Below are positions 51,700 through 64,000 of a stretch of 64,000 nt of DNA, one piece after another. Each line of letters begins with the position of its first letter. Position 1 is the first letter of the stretch. The translations under genes and the position numbers were made by a program. Source of the DNA: Tigriopus japonicus. Taxonomy: Eukaryota > Arthropoda > Copepoda > Harpacticoida > Harpacticidae. The notes beneath the pieces were generated by a model. That model was not told the origin of the DNA. It made no database searches and saw nothing but the letters and a program-made list of their open reading frames with translations. The stretch spans positions 194,901 to 258,900 of the forward strand of contig JAAGOF010000070.1 in NCBI GenBank assembly GCA_010645155.1, read 5' to 3'.

Positions 51700-53002
51700 C
51701 TAGTGGATACCCGCCATAACGGCGCTAACAAAACCCAGAATGGGCCCAACTCAGTCAAATATCAAATGAAATATTATATCCAATGAGCGTTATCTCGCAA
51801 TAAAATTTATTATTGTTAAAGCCAGGACTCTGAAAGTGGGACTCTTATGCTGAAGATGGTAATTGGCTTTTATAACCATTCAAATCCGCATACTTAGAAC
51901 AAAGACGTTAACTCTTGAATAAGTAAAGCGTCAAAACTTATAGCCTCTCAAATTTCAGAGCATCATGGTTTGTGTATTTGTAGAAATACTGTATGTAGTA
52001 GTTTCTTCTTGTTTCGTTGATTTTATTGAGGTTCCTTCAACCTCAACTGATCGAAAGTGTGGGGAAATGAACCCAAACACGTTTGTGTCTTCAGCTGTGC
52101 TTTGTGCAAAAGCTATGATTAGAGTAAGTATTAAAAAGTTCAAAATGTGTTTGGGTTTTACAACCTTTTTCAACTTACTTTTTCATTTTCTATAAATTAT
52201 CAGAGAAACCCATCTTTTCGCGTTTTTTCAGGGCAGGTTTTTGAAACTTAAAAATCCTCATTAAAAAGATCGTCAATTTTTTCCAGGTGAAAGATCGAGT
52301 TCAAAAATTTGCAATAGATATCATGGATGTCATATACATTTGGCATATTAATACAAATTTAAAAAAAAACTGTTTTGCCATATTTTTTAACTTGCCATTT
52401 TTCACTTTTTCCGCCCTCTAGGAATGATTATTCTTGTGATATTTCAGCAACTGCTAATTTTAACTAAAATAAATCTAAGGAACGATTAATGAATAAGTTT
52501 GAACACCATGAATACTATTTCTAGTATTTTACAAGGTATTTCGTTACCTCTGGGAAAAACCCTATAAAGTAAATAATGAAAAAATGCATATTTTGTATCT
52601 AGGTTATATAAAATTTAGTTGAGGCTTTCATGCCGAGGATTAGTTGGGACCCAAGTTTGTGATATTGTGACAATAAGATCCAAATACTAACATCTTAGCA
52701 TGGGTAAAAATTGCTTCAATTTAAAGGAATTTTTAGATTGACTGAGAGGCGTTACTAATACTAATTTTGAAAAAAGAAGTGATCGTGATGTTACTTTTAG
52801 ACAGAGCTGAAAAATATTACTTGCCTCACATTGAATTTTAGGTCGAATATTATTCCGTTCTGTTTTAACCCCGCGAAAGTAAGAATGCCGCCTTTTGGAA
52901 ACATTTATTAATCAACGGAGGTCACAAAAAGGAAAACGCAAAACCTCTTAATACTCTACATCCCTAGAACTCTATTTCAGGCTAGTCAAGGATGGGCTGG
53001 TC
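51700..53002. other. AT-rich intergenic stretch, no gene seen
   Basis: Frames on both strands near 51955-52195 are mutual shadows with no domain. No inverted repeat was recognised here. Confidence 0.4.
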
Positions 53003-53436
53003 TACTTTAATAACAGAGTACGGTCTTAAAGTGCGCCATCTAGTGGATTTAATGCGGCAACAGCTCTTTTTTGAAGATTGCAACTGACATTCATCAATTT
53101 TGGACATACTAAAGTGCCTCAAATGTTGACTGAGTATTGTTAATGGACCTGTGGTGGTTTTTGGTTGAAATTATTAGTTTAATCCCTCTCAAATTGGCAT
53201 TGAAATCTGACTTCTATAAAGGTAATTCAGGCATGATTTACGTCAAAATTCATCAAATAACGACTCAAGTTCTATTTGGAGTTCCGCCATCAACATTTTG
53301 GGCACTTTAGTTTGTATAACACTGATGAATGACCGTTGCAATCTTCAAAAATATGTGTATCATGGGAACGGCGAGCTGTTGCCGCATGAAATCCACTAGA
53401 TGGCGCACTTTATGACTGTGCTCAGTTATTATAGTG
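53003..53436. mobile_element. Inverted-repeat element with CTCF-like motifs in its arms
   Basis: The arms run inward from TACTTTAATAAC (left) and CACTATAATAAC (right, other strand) through TAAAGTGCGCCATCTAGTGG, GATTT, ATGCGGCAACAGCTC and GAAGATTGCAAC. The left arm is about 100 bp; the right arm carries a 20-bp extra stretch. No clear target duplication and no coding capacity. Confidence 0.6.
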
Positions 53437-54059
53437 CTCTAGGCGGGTCCATAATTTACTTCCCCCAGACTTTAGCATTAATTAGTGTCGAAAAAACACG
53501 TCAAAGTGACTTTTTTTTTTTTGTTCAAATAAGAGGAAAAGAAGAGGTCTTTGCCCAACCCTTTGTTCTTTCCATCGAAACATTTCCGTCACAATCTGCA
53601 GTCAAAGGTAGGATGATTTTTTTCAGAATAGAGCGTGCGTTTTTTGAATAGGAGAGCCATCCCTGGAAACTATAGTATCATAGTTTCTGAACAATTCAAA
53701 CAATTTCACCACTAAGTTTTCCAAAAAGATACTTCCTTTGATTGGCGTTTCTTCGATAATAGTGTACCATTATTGAGTTTTACGTACTTCTTTGTTGGGC
53801 ATGAGGCACTAAATACAAATGACTAGGCTTGGCGATTTGATACAAAAAACTTTTGTGAATTTTGGGACTTTTTGGGAAAATTGAGCAGAAAACCTGATTT
53901 TCTAGGTTGTTTTAGGGACAAGATGATTTATATAAAAGTTTCATTCAACACCACAAATTACCAGCGTGAACCTCTGTAAAAAGCTAATTCATATCGGCAG
54001 GCAGAAAAAGAATCAAACTAAGTTAATATCCTGTCCAAAAGTTAAAAGCAATGCTTAGC
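53437..54059. other. AT-rich stretch, no gene seen
   Basis: An 83-codon frame at 53400-53651 has no recognisable content and begins inside the neighbouring element. Confidence 0.35.
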
Positions 54060-54067
54060 CCTATAAG

Positions 54068-54458
54068 TAGGGGTGCAAATTTCACAGATTTTAGGCAAGT
54101 AAGATTTTATGCCCAAAAACATGTTTATTTGCTAGTTTTTAAAGTTTATTTGCCATTTCTGAACAAATAAATACAAAATGTGTCGGTTTTGGGGCAAATC
54201 AATGCAAATATTGTCTCTTGTGGGAAAAAAAGAAAAAAATAAATATTTGTTTCAGCGATATATATTCACACAATTGCATTCCACTTTATTGTTGGTGAAA
54301 TATAGTCATGCTTGTTTTCCGAATTTCGTGGCCAGTTTTGCCATATTTTGATGAATTTTCTTGTCTATTTGCAATTTTATTTGCCATTTTGGACGCATTT
54401 ATTTGCCATTTTTTGGACCTAAAAGGCATGTTTTATTTGCCAGAAATCTCCACCCCTA
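54068..54458. mobile_element. hAT-like MITE, 391 bp
   Basis: The ends are TAGGGGTG and CACCCCTA. The flanking octamers CCTATAAG (54060-54067) and CTCATAAG (54459-54466) agree at 6 of 8 positions. The interior repeats TTTATTTGCCATTT words in both senses. The ends resemble those of the element at 582-1793 (TAGGGACGGG), so the two may be relatives. Confidence 0.5.
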
Positions 54459-54979
54459 CTCATAAGTCTTGAATCAACGATCCAGATCCTAAAACCAAAA
54501 TTAAATTCAAAATGTCTCCCTAAAGCATTTTACAGATATTTACGTTTGCATTCTAGGCCATTTTTATTTACATTTTAAAGGACATTGATGGTGTTTAATT
54601 GCATTGAACTCCAAGGCCTAAAGTTGACCCTATACATGAAATCGCGTATGAGCCTTAGCTTTTGAATGCATATTGCCAGGGCATTGGTAATGGTTTGATT
54701 TGCACTGAGATTTTATCTTTCTTATCATAGTTCATTATATTTTTGTTAAACTGGGTGAGAAATGTGAAAGGCAAGAAAATATCAACGTTCTTTAAGAATT
54801 TGGGGAAAACGCCAAATTTCCATTGCCAAAGGCCAAAAATGCAAATGAAAGAAAAAATGCACCAAATTTCGATAAAAACGCCAAAAAGTGCAGACCAACC
54901 AAACTAATGAAAAAATGCAAATAGCAAATAAATCGGAAAAAGTGAAATAAAACGCATTCACTTGAAACGTGTAGCCTGG

Positions 54980-55432
54980 GCCAAGAAGCACTGGAACCAT
55001 GGAGTGGGAGGCTAGCAATGAGAATCATGATTTCCAGTAAGAACAATTCAATTACGTTCTTCTGCAAATGAGACCTTGCATATGTTGACAAGAATACGTA
55101 TTTCAATTTTCAGCTTAATCGAACGTCGGAGACAAAAGTTATGGTCACTCAAAGTTCAGTGCAAATCCTACCAAAAATGAATGAACTCGCCCTTTTGTGG
55201 TAATCGTTTTACCACAAAAGGGCGAGTTCATTCATTCTATGCTCTCTTCAGTACATAAGTTTGAGAAGGCATTACTTTTCACTCCGGCATTCGATTGGGC
55301 TGAAATTTGAAATACATGTTCTTCTCAATGCAAGCCCGGTCTCATTTGTAGAAGAACGCAAATGGTTTGTTTCTGCTGGAAATAATAATTTTCATTGCTA
55401 GCCTCCCACTCCATGATTTTCGTGCTTCTTGC
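54980..55432. repeat. Long palindrome with a 28-bp perfect hairpin at its centre
   Basis: Arms of about 220 bp are imperfect reverse complements; GGAGTGGGAGGCTAGCAATG is shared. The innermost 28 bp (55176-55203 and 55209-55236) pair perfectly around a 5-base loop. No target duplication was found at the outer edges. Confidence 0.75.
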
Positions 55433-55447
55433 CTGGGCCCTGGTGAG

Positions 55448-55580
55448 GAGAGGAATAAAATTGCCCAATAAGGCGCGAAAAGACGAATAAAGTTGCCTGA
55501 TTAACGGGACAAGAAGAATAAATCTGCCCGATTTACGGGAAAAGACGAACAAAATAATTGCCCGATTGGACGAATATATT
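55448..55580. repeat. Tandem repeat of about 31 bp, four imperfect copies
   Basis: The unit resembles CGAATAAAGTTGCCCGATT followed by ACGGGAAAAGA. It lies directly beside the palindrome. Confidence 0.65.
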
Positions 55581-58500
55581 TTTTTTGCTACAAGTATAGG
55601 TAAAAAGACGAAAAAAAGACAAAAGTTTATTTGGCTTAAGTTCCTGCCACCGAGGTGAGTTTTTAAAAGATTTACGAAATACTCATAGGTACTTCAAAAA
55701 TAGTTACCTTGTAGCTTCGAATCAAGGATACCTTGAAAATGCTTTTGTTTCCTTGATTAATAAAAGTAATCATACCGAGAAGGGCTAAATATATGCCATC
55801 TTCAAACGAAATATTTTTGGTATTTCCTTGCCGCTTTTCGTTGACAAAGTGCCATTATCAGCTTTTGTGATACAATTTAAATTAGCCAATACTTTTAATT
55901 AGAAAGTTTAACTTAAAGCATTGAAACCGCAGCTTCATACTACTATTAAATTAACAAGGCGATCAAATATGGATTGCAAGATTTTAAGATTTCTAAAAAT
56001 AGGGTAGATTTATGATGAATACTGAATTTCACCACGTAATCGAAACTTTCCGTTTTTTTGCGAAAAGATGACAAAAAGATTCGAAAGCCGCGTTCATGTT
56101 CTTTGGCCCTGAGGTATTTTAGTGATGTACCAAAAAAGCTTCCGGTCGTAATTTCGGCGATAGTTTCAGATTAGGTTCAACCTTCTGCACCCGGAAGTAT
56201 ACAACCATTGTAGAGATAGAGTTTGAGAGGCAAAAATTCTAAATCCAATAAAAAAATAGAATAATGAAGATTTTTGGGTAAAACCAACGTCTTTTTGGGC
56301 AACCGTGTTCACTAGAACCGCTTTCTGTTCATCACTAGGTATTATAGGAAAGGACAGATAACTGATCGAGGTGAAGCCTTCGTGAGGGAGCCAGTCCGTT
56401 GGATCAATCTGATAATGGAGCGGTAATTTGGGTGGAAAAAGTGGTTCCACTTTTCATTGAACGCTAAGATGACGGGGAAGGGATGAAAATTTGCATATCT
56501 TACCCATAACATCTTTTCCAATAAGCAGTAACTTGTTCCTTAATGCTAATCACAAGTCAGACAATTACCCTAAGAATCAGGGAAACTTTTCGTTCTGCCC
56601 CTCGAGTTCCAATTTTGGGAACAATTTGGCTAGTACTTGCGACTTCATTCTCTTTCGCTCGCTCGTATGTCTTCATATTCGTTTCTGTTTCCCGTTGATG
56701 GAAGGTTCACATAACATCAACAGGATCCCTAATAACACTAAGATCTAATTAGCCCCCTGTACGTCCTTCTCTTCTCCCTCCCCTCTTCATGATTCATCTT
56801 AAGACTTCAGGGAGATCACAGCGAACCGTAGCCAGATCCCAGGTCCACAGATCTTTGAACCCCACAAACAAGGTGTCCTCACCAACAACGAGTAACCCAA
56901 GTAAGCAAGGAAACTCATTATGGATCTAGGGCTCTTGAGCATTTCTGTGGATCCGTGGAAGTTCCACTTTTGATGGCTCAAAGGAGTACGAGAACCAGAG
57001 TTGGTGGTGCTTTTCGTAGTAGCATGGTGGTGTGGCCGCACCCTACTGTAGTGGTCTCCGTTGTTCCACATGCAAATGGCTGACAGACTCACAATTTAAC
57101 GGAGACGAACGAGCCTCAGATGGGTCGTTAAAAGACGATGTCGCCCAATTCCACGAGGTGAATGAAGTGAACCAGTCACAGTTAGAAAGAAACCAGCTTA
57201 CCAACCAACCAACCAAGCCACCATTCATCCCGGGGAACGAAGGACTCGAGCCGGTCCAAATTCCAAACGTCTGGCAAGTCTACTTAGTGTATGTATGTAC
57301 ATTGAGAAGTGAGAAGGGGGAAATTTTCCCTGTCTCGTTGTTGATGAGCTCACTTCAATAAAGTGACGGATCAACAAACAAACGCTTTCGCTTTCTGTGT
57401 TTTGAGGATTCAGTATGACTATAATCAGTCAAAACGCATATGCTTCTTATATTTTGGAAAAAATGAGACGAGGGTTAACATTTGGGGTTGTGAACCATCC
57501 TTATCCATATGATCTTACTCAACAATTCATACATTGAGAATTCAAGGAACTGGAGAGACTCGAGTTGTCTTGAGACGGGAGCGACTGGATCTAAAGGGTT
57601 CAAGTTAAATGTTGAAGGATTTATAGGCCAGAGTTCTTTTATTCTGGCATGGCAGTGCCCTTAGTGAGTGTAGAGTGCAGTATGTACGAACGTACGTAGT
57701 ATTATGTACGGTCTTTCTTCGTTCGTAGTGGATGTGGTAGTAGTTGCTGGCTCTCCTATACAAGTCGTATATATTGCTAGCTGGCTCTCAACCAAGGGAG
57801 ACTAGTCATAAATCCTGAGGGTGTCACGATTTTGTTTGATGCCGAGTCCACATCCAACCAGGGTGCCTCACTCAAATTGATCCCAGAGTGGCTGTTCTTT
57901 AAAGTCTTAAGACTTGGATATCCTATCAATATTCGATCGCCATACAAGTCTTCTTTAGCCTCCAGTTGCATTTTCAGACCCCCATTCCACTGTTGGCCTG
58001 AGGTCAAGTGTCGCTGGATATGTATCCAGTGTATTTCTATGTGGTGTACCCCTTTGGATGATCCGTTGCACCTCTACCTTCACTCACCCTGTGCGGCAAC
58101 GGGAAATGAAACGAAGAATAAGGAGCCCCATGACAGAATGAAAGACTCCCTCGGAGCTTCGACCGATGGAAAGATATTCGTTTCATTTCTTCAAAAAGAT
58201 ACATGGCTGACTTGTGAGCTCATTATGAGGAGGTGAGAGCTGACCAAGTTTGGCATCCTTAGCCGGAGAACTACAATAACTGATGCTGCTCTCCTGACGC
58301 CACCGATTTGTCTTGTTCGTTCTCTCGGACAACTCGAATGGATGCGATCAAAATCTGCTCGTCTGGGACCAGACCTCGTCCAAAAGCCACGTCCAATCCG
58401 GACTTGCTTGCTGGTTTCTAACAACAATCCGACAAGTGTCAATTAAAAAGGAGTATTCAAACTCGCCGTTAGAATTCAAGTTCATGACCAAATGTCACAA

Positions 58501-58856
58501 TTAGGCTTCAACTGACAAGAACGAAGAAGTTGAATGGAGGCTGCTCACTCTCCAAGAGAATGAATGAAATTTAATCTACAACATTTTTGACACAAATGTC
58601 AGACACTCAGAATTGAAAACTAAAACGTTTGGAGTTATGAACTTCTTTTCTTTCAAAGTTAAAGTTTGGTCTCTCAAGCAAAATGTGATGCTCAAAGGAG
58701 ACAAATAGGATGTACAGCCCCTAACCGAAGGCAACCATCAATAGTAATTCAAAAAAAGGTCACCAACCAGTTCAAGATTGCTCAAATCTCATGCCTCCAA
58801 GAGATAGCGACCACCACTTGGAACAGATGGACCCATTTTAAGGAAATCAGCCTGCA

Positions 58857-58886
58857 GTCAGTCAGTCAGTCAGTCAGTCAGTCAGG
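58857..58886. repeat. AGTC tetranucleotide microsatellite
   Basis: About seven consecutive CAGT units. Confidence 0.85.
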
Positions 58887-61221
58887 CAGTTAGTTCTTGC
58901 TTGCGTCGATGCTTCCTAGTCTGTCCGATGCGAATGCTCTTCTCTATCTTGGGTAATAAACATCATCTGGGACCGAGTCTTTCTAAAGGAGATGAGAAGG
59001 AAGGGGAAGAGATGCCACAGGGGGAAGTTGGCCGATGGGCCGTTCATTGGGCAGAGCCAGCCCATTGGGCTGATCAATGATGACGACTCCGAGACAGAGA
59101 GAGAGAGAGAGTGAAAGAATTATTGTCACCGTTTTTGAAGGCGAGCAGAGTTCAATCAAATTGATGGCCAAACGTGCACCATATTTGGGCATGCTCCGGT
59201 TCCAATCCGATCTTTGGTCGAGTGATAGCGCCGCAGAGCATTGGACTGACTGAGTGAAATAGAGCAATTCTAGGCGCCCATAAGCACAACTTGGAAATCA
59301 GGTTGCAAGTTCGAGGGTAATCTCTACGAACTCATCTCAATGTCGGCGTGACCCTCTCTGGCAAGGCATCCGTCATGGATCATATATAACTCAGATCCAC
59401 ACAGATTCAAAAGCAGAAGTTGTGCGAGTCTCAGCTGGATAGTTAGTAGTGAGTGTGAATTATCACCCTTCATTGCTGGTTACCACATCAAAGGCACTCC
59501 TTGATCTGTCGGAGGTTTTTTTGCATCCCCTACATAACCTTCTATTTCATTCAGAGAGTAGACAGACAGTTGGACTGAAGAGGACTATTTGGGCAGATCC
59601 ATCTCTGGCTTTATTCCTAGAAATATTTTTCAATTTCTAAAAGGTGTTTTTATTTGGCAGAAGCTTCCACATCAGTTAAATTTAATGGCTATCAGGCCCA
59701 AAAATCCGTTAACGCCGTCCTTCTGAGTCAATTGAAGACCATCTCAATGGATAAAGTTATTGGGCGGAATTTGAAAGGGTCATTTAACAAAATAAATGGT
59801 GAACCGGTTCATGCCCCTTTTTGATCCTAATTATGAGGAGACAAGGATCAAAATAGGATCGGGTGGAGGATCGTCACCGATGGAACAAAGGCCACCCCGA
59901 GGTTGAAAATGAATCCTCACTGGTTTTAAGCCCTTTGAGACGATAAGGGAAAGTAAGAGAGAAAGAGAGACAGATACTCTTGATAATAATGCTCTCTCCC
60001 GTCTTGTGCTTGGGGAGACGGGGAAAAGGATTGGACTTTTCTGAACGTACCTATTCTTCTCCGTCGTTCAGGCGTTCTTTATGGGAGACATAAATTTGAG
60101 GCTTTTGTGATTTATGAGTGAGTGAGTGAGTGTGTGTGTGGAGGAGGACGACGACTGGCTGGCAGGCAGGCAGCGGCTCTCCACAGAAGCAAGAGGACGA
60201 CCGACATCGAGATGGAAGCGATCTTCCGACGAGGACGAATACTAAGACCCCCAGAGTTGTTGTACGAGACATCGCTAACTCCCTCACACTCAGTTGTGGC
60301 CAGTTCAAGGAGCTCACTCACCTCGGCTGCGATCTTCGTCTGCAACGCAACTTTGAGTGCTGTCCGTTTGTCGGTCGGTCCGGATGACGGTCACCCATGT
60401 TCATTCACGTTGGCTTCGTGTCGTCTGCGGATTTGACGCATTCATTTTGAAGCACTTAGAACACCTCCAAGACTTGGATGGCAACCATTACAGAGGAGGA
60501 AGAAGATGAAGACATCTCAGTCTCGAGTTGTCGCAGTTGGAGGACCATTTCTAGTTGGAATCACCCACCCTCTCTTTGATTTGTCCGGGAAAGGGTCAGG
60601 GTTTCGTTGGGCACGAGTTCTCCGATTAAAGACGGACTTGTTTCAAAGAATTCCTCGATCCATGATGGGGTCAAATGAGCAAATTCCACGCTTTGGCCAG
60701 TTTTCCGATCGATGTCTTTTTTCATGGCAATCAGGTTTAATCAGTTCATCACCGGATTACTTTGTTAGTTTGTCAATGGAGATCACGCCTAAATAAGACT
60801 CATAACATAATTTGGGGACCAATTTTATGTTAAGACCCATTTCAAACCGATTTTGAATGGCGAGGCTCGAAATTTCCAGGATGTATCTGAGTGTAAGTTA
60901 AGTTGGGAAGGGGTATCTTAATAATGTGATCACGAACAAATTGATGCTCCTTAATCTCCCTCCTTGATCAGCCTCTCCATCTTCGCATTCCTACTTTTCC
61001 ATCGGGACAACTCGAAAAACTTCAATGAATGGATGGATGGGAGTTGTAGCAATTGCCATTGTTGTGGACGCAAGTCGCCACTCACACCTACCGAAGTACA
61101 TAGCAGTAGAGAGTACCTCGAAGTAGTCCGCTCATTCAGCCCCGAGTGAAAGATAGACAATAAATTCTTGTCAATAAAACAACGCTCTGAAGTGTGAAGA
61201 AAGAGAAGACTTTTGTGCCCC

Positions 61222-61248
61222 CTCTCTCTCTCTCTCTCTCTCTCTCTT
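61222..61248. repeat. CT dinucleotide microsatellite
   Basis: An uninterrupted run of about twelve CT units. Confidence 0.85.
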
Positions 61249-63004
61249 TTTCTCCTAGTTGTTGGCCTTTTACACCGTTGTCACAAGGAGCTCTACCGAC
61301 AGAGTTCGAAGAATGGATGGAGCACTTAAGTTCGACTTTTTCTGTCAACACGGCTACCGTCGAGTTCTCCGGCTTTGTTGGACGCCCAACATTACTACCC
61401 AAAGCAATAAATACAACAACTAGCAAGCTCTTTCGTTTCTTTTTCTTTTGATCGCCCTGTCTTACATGGTCCCCAAATTATTTCCCTCTCGCCTGCTCAA
61501 AGGAGGATCACCTTGGAACTTTTAATTGGAGCAAAAAACGGGGAAGAACAACATGATGATTTCATTTCATGATGCAGATCCATGTGGAATCAAACAAAGT
61601 AGCATCGATCCGTTCAGTGAGGCATATTTTAGGGCCCCATGGTAGAGCTGTTCCACCACCCAAGAGGTTGTTCGCTCGAGTTAGTTCCAAGACATGAAGT
61701 TTCATGTTGCGATCTCAGAAACGATATTTTCAAACTTCTGAAGTGATGCCAATTATGTTAATTTCGAACCGGATCTGATTCCAAGCCGAATTGAGTGAGA
61801 GCAAAAGAGCCGACGAGTGTGCACGAGTCGCCAAGATGACTTTTTTTGATGGTTCAATTGACTTCTGAGCTTTCCTTTTGTTCGTTTCGGAGGCAATCCA
61901 TAAATAATGGTTCCCACCCGAGTGAAGTGAATGCTCGTCTCCATGTCGTGGTGAAAAAGACCCCCGCGACAATTTTTGCCTTTGATGCGAAAACTTAGCT
62001 GACGTGATGTTTGTTGTCTCTCTGACTCTCTCTCTTTCTCTCAATCTATCTACCTTATTACTCGAGTAGTAGTGTCCTCTATCGATACTCGAGTTCGAAA
62101 TTTGAGCGTCTTTTCCGTATTGCATTCAGATCTCGGGTTGGTCTCTGGTCCCATAGTTTAGTTCCTCCGACGAGAATCGTTTTCCATTCTGTAAGACAAT
62201 CCAGATGAAAGGCATCATCACTAGGGTATCCATAGCGAGTTGAATATCATTTCGAGTGAGAGGACGAAAACCGAAAGCAATTCAAGCCTCCTCTGTCTTG
62301 GAGACTCTCGGTTAATGGGGGTCATTAATATTTCAGGACATCTGGGGCGCAAACAAAGAAGAAAAGCACGAGGAGGCCACACCAAGTTCGGGAAGGATTT
62401 TTCTCCAAGTGATGGGTAGTTTTCTGGCCTTCTCGATCCTCCTTGCACTTTGCGACAGTTCCGAGTCAGCTTAGACTAATTTGACTTTTGACATTTTGGC
62501 ATCCACTGAGGTCATGCCAGATCTCAAACACGATTGCCTCAAGACCAACTCACTCGAGACTGCCTTCGGACGGAGATGACAAAAGTTTTTCAGATTTCAC
62601 TTTGGTAACGAGCTCTCACTCGCCTCCTTTGGGAAATGAATTGGTTCCTTGTTCCCACAGAGTGGGCGCTAATCGCTTTGGAAAATGTTTCGTTGCCTTT
62701 CTTTCTGATAGGGTTGGATGAATAGCTATCTGACGAAATGTCCAATGGTCTTGACCAATCGACAGGCATTAAGATTCATCGGCCTTTTTGACCCTTAAAT
62801 GGAGCAATTTGAGCCGATATGACGAATGAGAACAGAGACTGAATGCGACTGACACCGCACCATTTTCAGGGAGCAGGACACGTATCGATATTTCAAATCG
62901 GGATGACATTTAAACAGAAATAAATAAATGGTGGTGGCAAAAAATAACAATACTAACTAAAATGAAATCAAAAATATTTAAGATTAATTACAATCTAAGG
63001 AAAT

Positions 63005-63180
63005 CTAAGGAGGCCACGCGTACTAGCGCGTTCTTAAAAGTGCCGAGTGTAAGTGCTTCCCCAGACGGCGTAGGTTCGAATCCTGTTGGGGGTCGGATTG
63101 AACCTGGCGGGAGAAATCATTCAATTCACAGGGAATTGCATTCCTTGTAGCGGTAGTAAAAAAAATCCGTGAAAAAAAAA
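63005..63180 (+). mobile_element. tRNA-derived SINE with LINE-type 3' tail
   Basis: The 5' part is tRNA-like: an A-box-like region in the GGAGGCCACGCGTACTAGCG word and a perfect B-box GGTTCGAATCC at about 63072-63082. The spacing suggests a class II (Leu/Ser-like) parent with a long variable arm. A short body follows, then the tail CAGGGAATTGCATTCCTTG, TAGCGGTA, AAAAAAAATCCG and an A run. The tail is nearly identical to the 3' end of the LINE fragment at 51.46-51.52 kb. Confidence 0.7.
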
Positions 63181-63189
63181 TAGATGCAT

Positions 63190-64000
63190 CTAATAGGTTC
63201 ATTGCATGACAAGACTTACATCCCAGAATTGCTTTCATGTAGGTACATTTTTAGAAATATAAAAAAGGCAATCTTGAGAAGTTAGTTTAAGATTGCATGT
63301 CAGCAATCATGAAAGAAAATACGTATGAAAAACATCAGAATCAACACTTGAGGGTCATTTGCAGCGTACTTACTGGGCTCAGAGTAACTGTGCAAGGGCC
63401 ATAAAATCTGACTTAATTCTGTTACATTCTAAAAAGAGTCGCTAATATATTGTGTAAGCTAACATGCCATCCACTATGACACGTCTCGGATTGCGTTGTT
63501 TTCTGGCCAGCAAAGTTTGTCATAGTTTTTTGGGATGAAAATACAATGATTCGTGTTCAAGGCCGGTTATCAATTAGAATCGCCAAACGGCCATTTGGGT
63601 CTTGTTGGAATAAGACGAAGGCAGGGGCATGAGGACGATTGACTAGATGGGAGGGAGGAGGGGACACAGAGTTTCAGCCGCAAAATCCACTTATTCAGAT
63701 CGTAAATTCATGCTAGTCTATGGCTGCGAGATGATAGTAGTCTCCTTGGTTCCAACGTCGTCGTGGTTTTCCTTTGGGTCTTTGGGTTGAAGGGTAGTGG
63801 TGCCAATTGAGGCGGAATGGCTGTTGTCGTATACTATTTCGGGCACTTCTCGGGGTTTTGTGTTCTGATTGAAATGTCATCTTTATATGGCTGGGGTAGC
63901 CAAGTCCAGGCAGGGAGGAAGGAGGCGCCATCCATTCACTGAGCCATGGGTGCCAAAGCGAAGAAGGTCGGTCGATCGGTCGGTCTTCTTGGCTTTTCGC
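63190..64000. other. Window end, no supported gene
   Basis: A 72-codon minus-strand frame at 63931-63713 has no recognisable domain. GGTC tetramers occur near 63966-63984. Confidence 0.35.

Larger units (their letters stand above)
55581..62990. other. Long intergenic or intronic stretch, no supported gene
   Basis: The stretch is interspersed with simple repeats: AGTC near 58857-58886, GA near 59095-59112, GAGT/GTGT near 60117-60140, and CT near 61222-61248 and 62020-62040. A weak candidate first exon on the minus strand begins with ATG near 60400 and meets a donor-like GAG|GTGAGT near 60322; with no partner exon it is not listed as a gene. Confidence 0.35.

Noticed and set aside
59150..59330. 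tRNA-like words with partial A and B boxes
   Set aside because: Boxes are too degenerate and no stem pattern can be drawn.
60322..60403. Minus-strand ATG followed by a good splice donor
   Set aside because: A lone candidate first exon of about 27 codons; no partner exon downstream could be recognised.

Overview
The window is nuclear DNA of an arthropod. Genes are split by short GT-AG introns, and one gene is a BTB zinc-finger protein of the arthropod TTK type. Four short CCTAA units of the arthropod telomere type are also present. The small introns together with many small transposons would suit a copepod-like crustacean, but that is inference. No prokaryotic, plasmid or CRISPR feature is seen.

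Five gene models can be read from start (or window edge) to stop. They are: the Ser/Pro-rich C-terminus of an unidentified protein (+, 1-2143); a six-exon BTB/two-zinc-finger transcription factor (-, 7396-4492, 632 aa); ERp44, a secretory-pathway thioredoxin-fold chaperone (-, 34080-32021, nine exons, 425 aa); leukotriene A4 hydrolase (+, 37249-43642, eleven exons, 613 aa); and an XK-related membrane protein with a very long C-terminal tail (-, 47906-43800, five exons, 1281 aa). A sixth gene, the mitochondrial BAX-inhibitor-like protein GHITM/MICS1 (+, about 40040-41145), lies complete inside intron 4 of LTA4H on the same strand. The LTA4H and XKR coding regions converge with only about 157 bp between their stop codons. 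The genes do not form a pathway; they are housekeeping or developmental genes sharing a locus.

Most of the remainder is transposon-derived. The stretch 11.9-31.3 kb is a nested cluster. It holds a hAT MITE, several copies of one unclassified inverted-repeat element, a piggyBac-like MITE, and a 7.9-kb hAT-type unit (20607-28463) bounded by a perfect 8-bp target duplication. Inside that unit sit a Foldback-type element (21471-22418) and an 840-bp palindrome. The Foldback element has arms built of 17-bp tandem repeats and is flanked by a 9-bp duplication. Its unoccupied site is preserved in a related sequence at 17.05-18.0 kb. A further hAT MITE (30585-30901) with a perfect 8-bp duplication is nested in another repeat copy.

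Outside that cluster there are two more long palindromes (35976-36798 and 54980-55432), another inverted-repeat element whose arms carry CTCF-like motifs (53003-53436), and two more hAT-like elements (582-1793, 54068-54458). A LINE 3' end (about 51190-51530) and a tRNA-derived SINE (about 63005-63180) share the same 3' tail, which suggests an autonomous/parasite pair. The stretches 7.4-11.9, 48-51 and 55.6-62.9 kb show no gene I can support.
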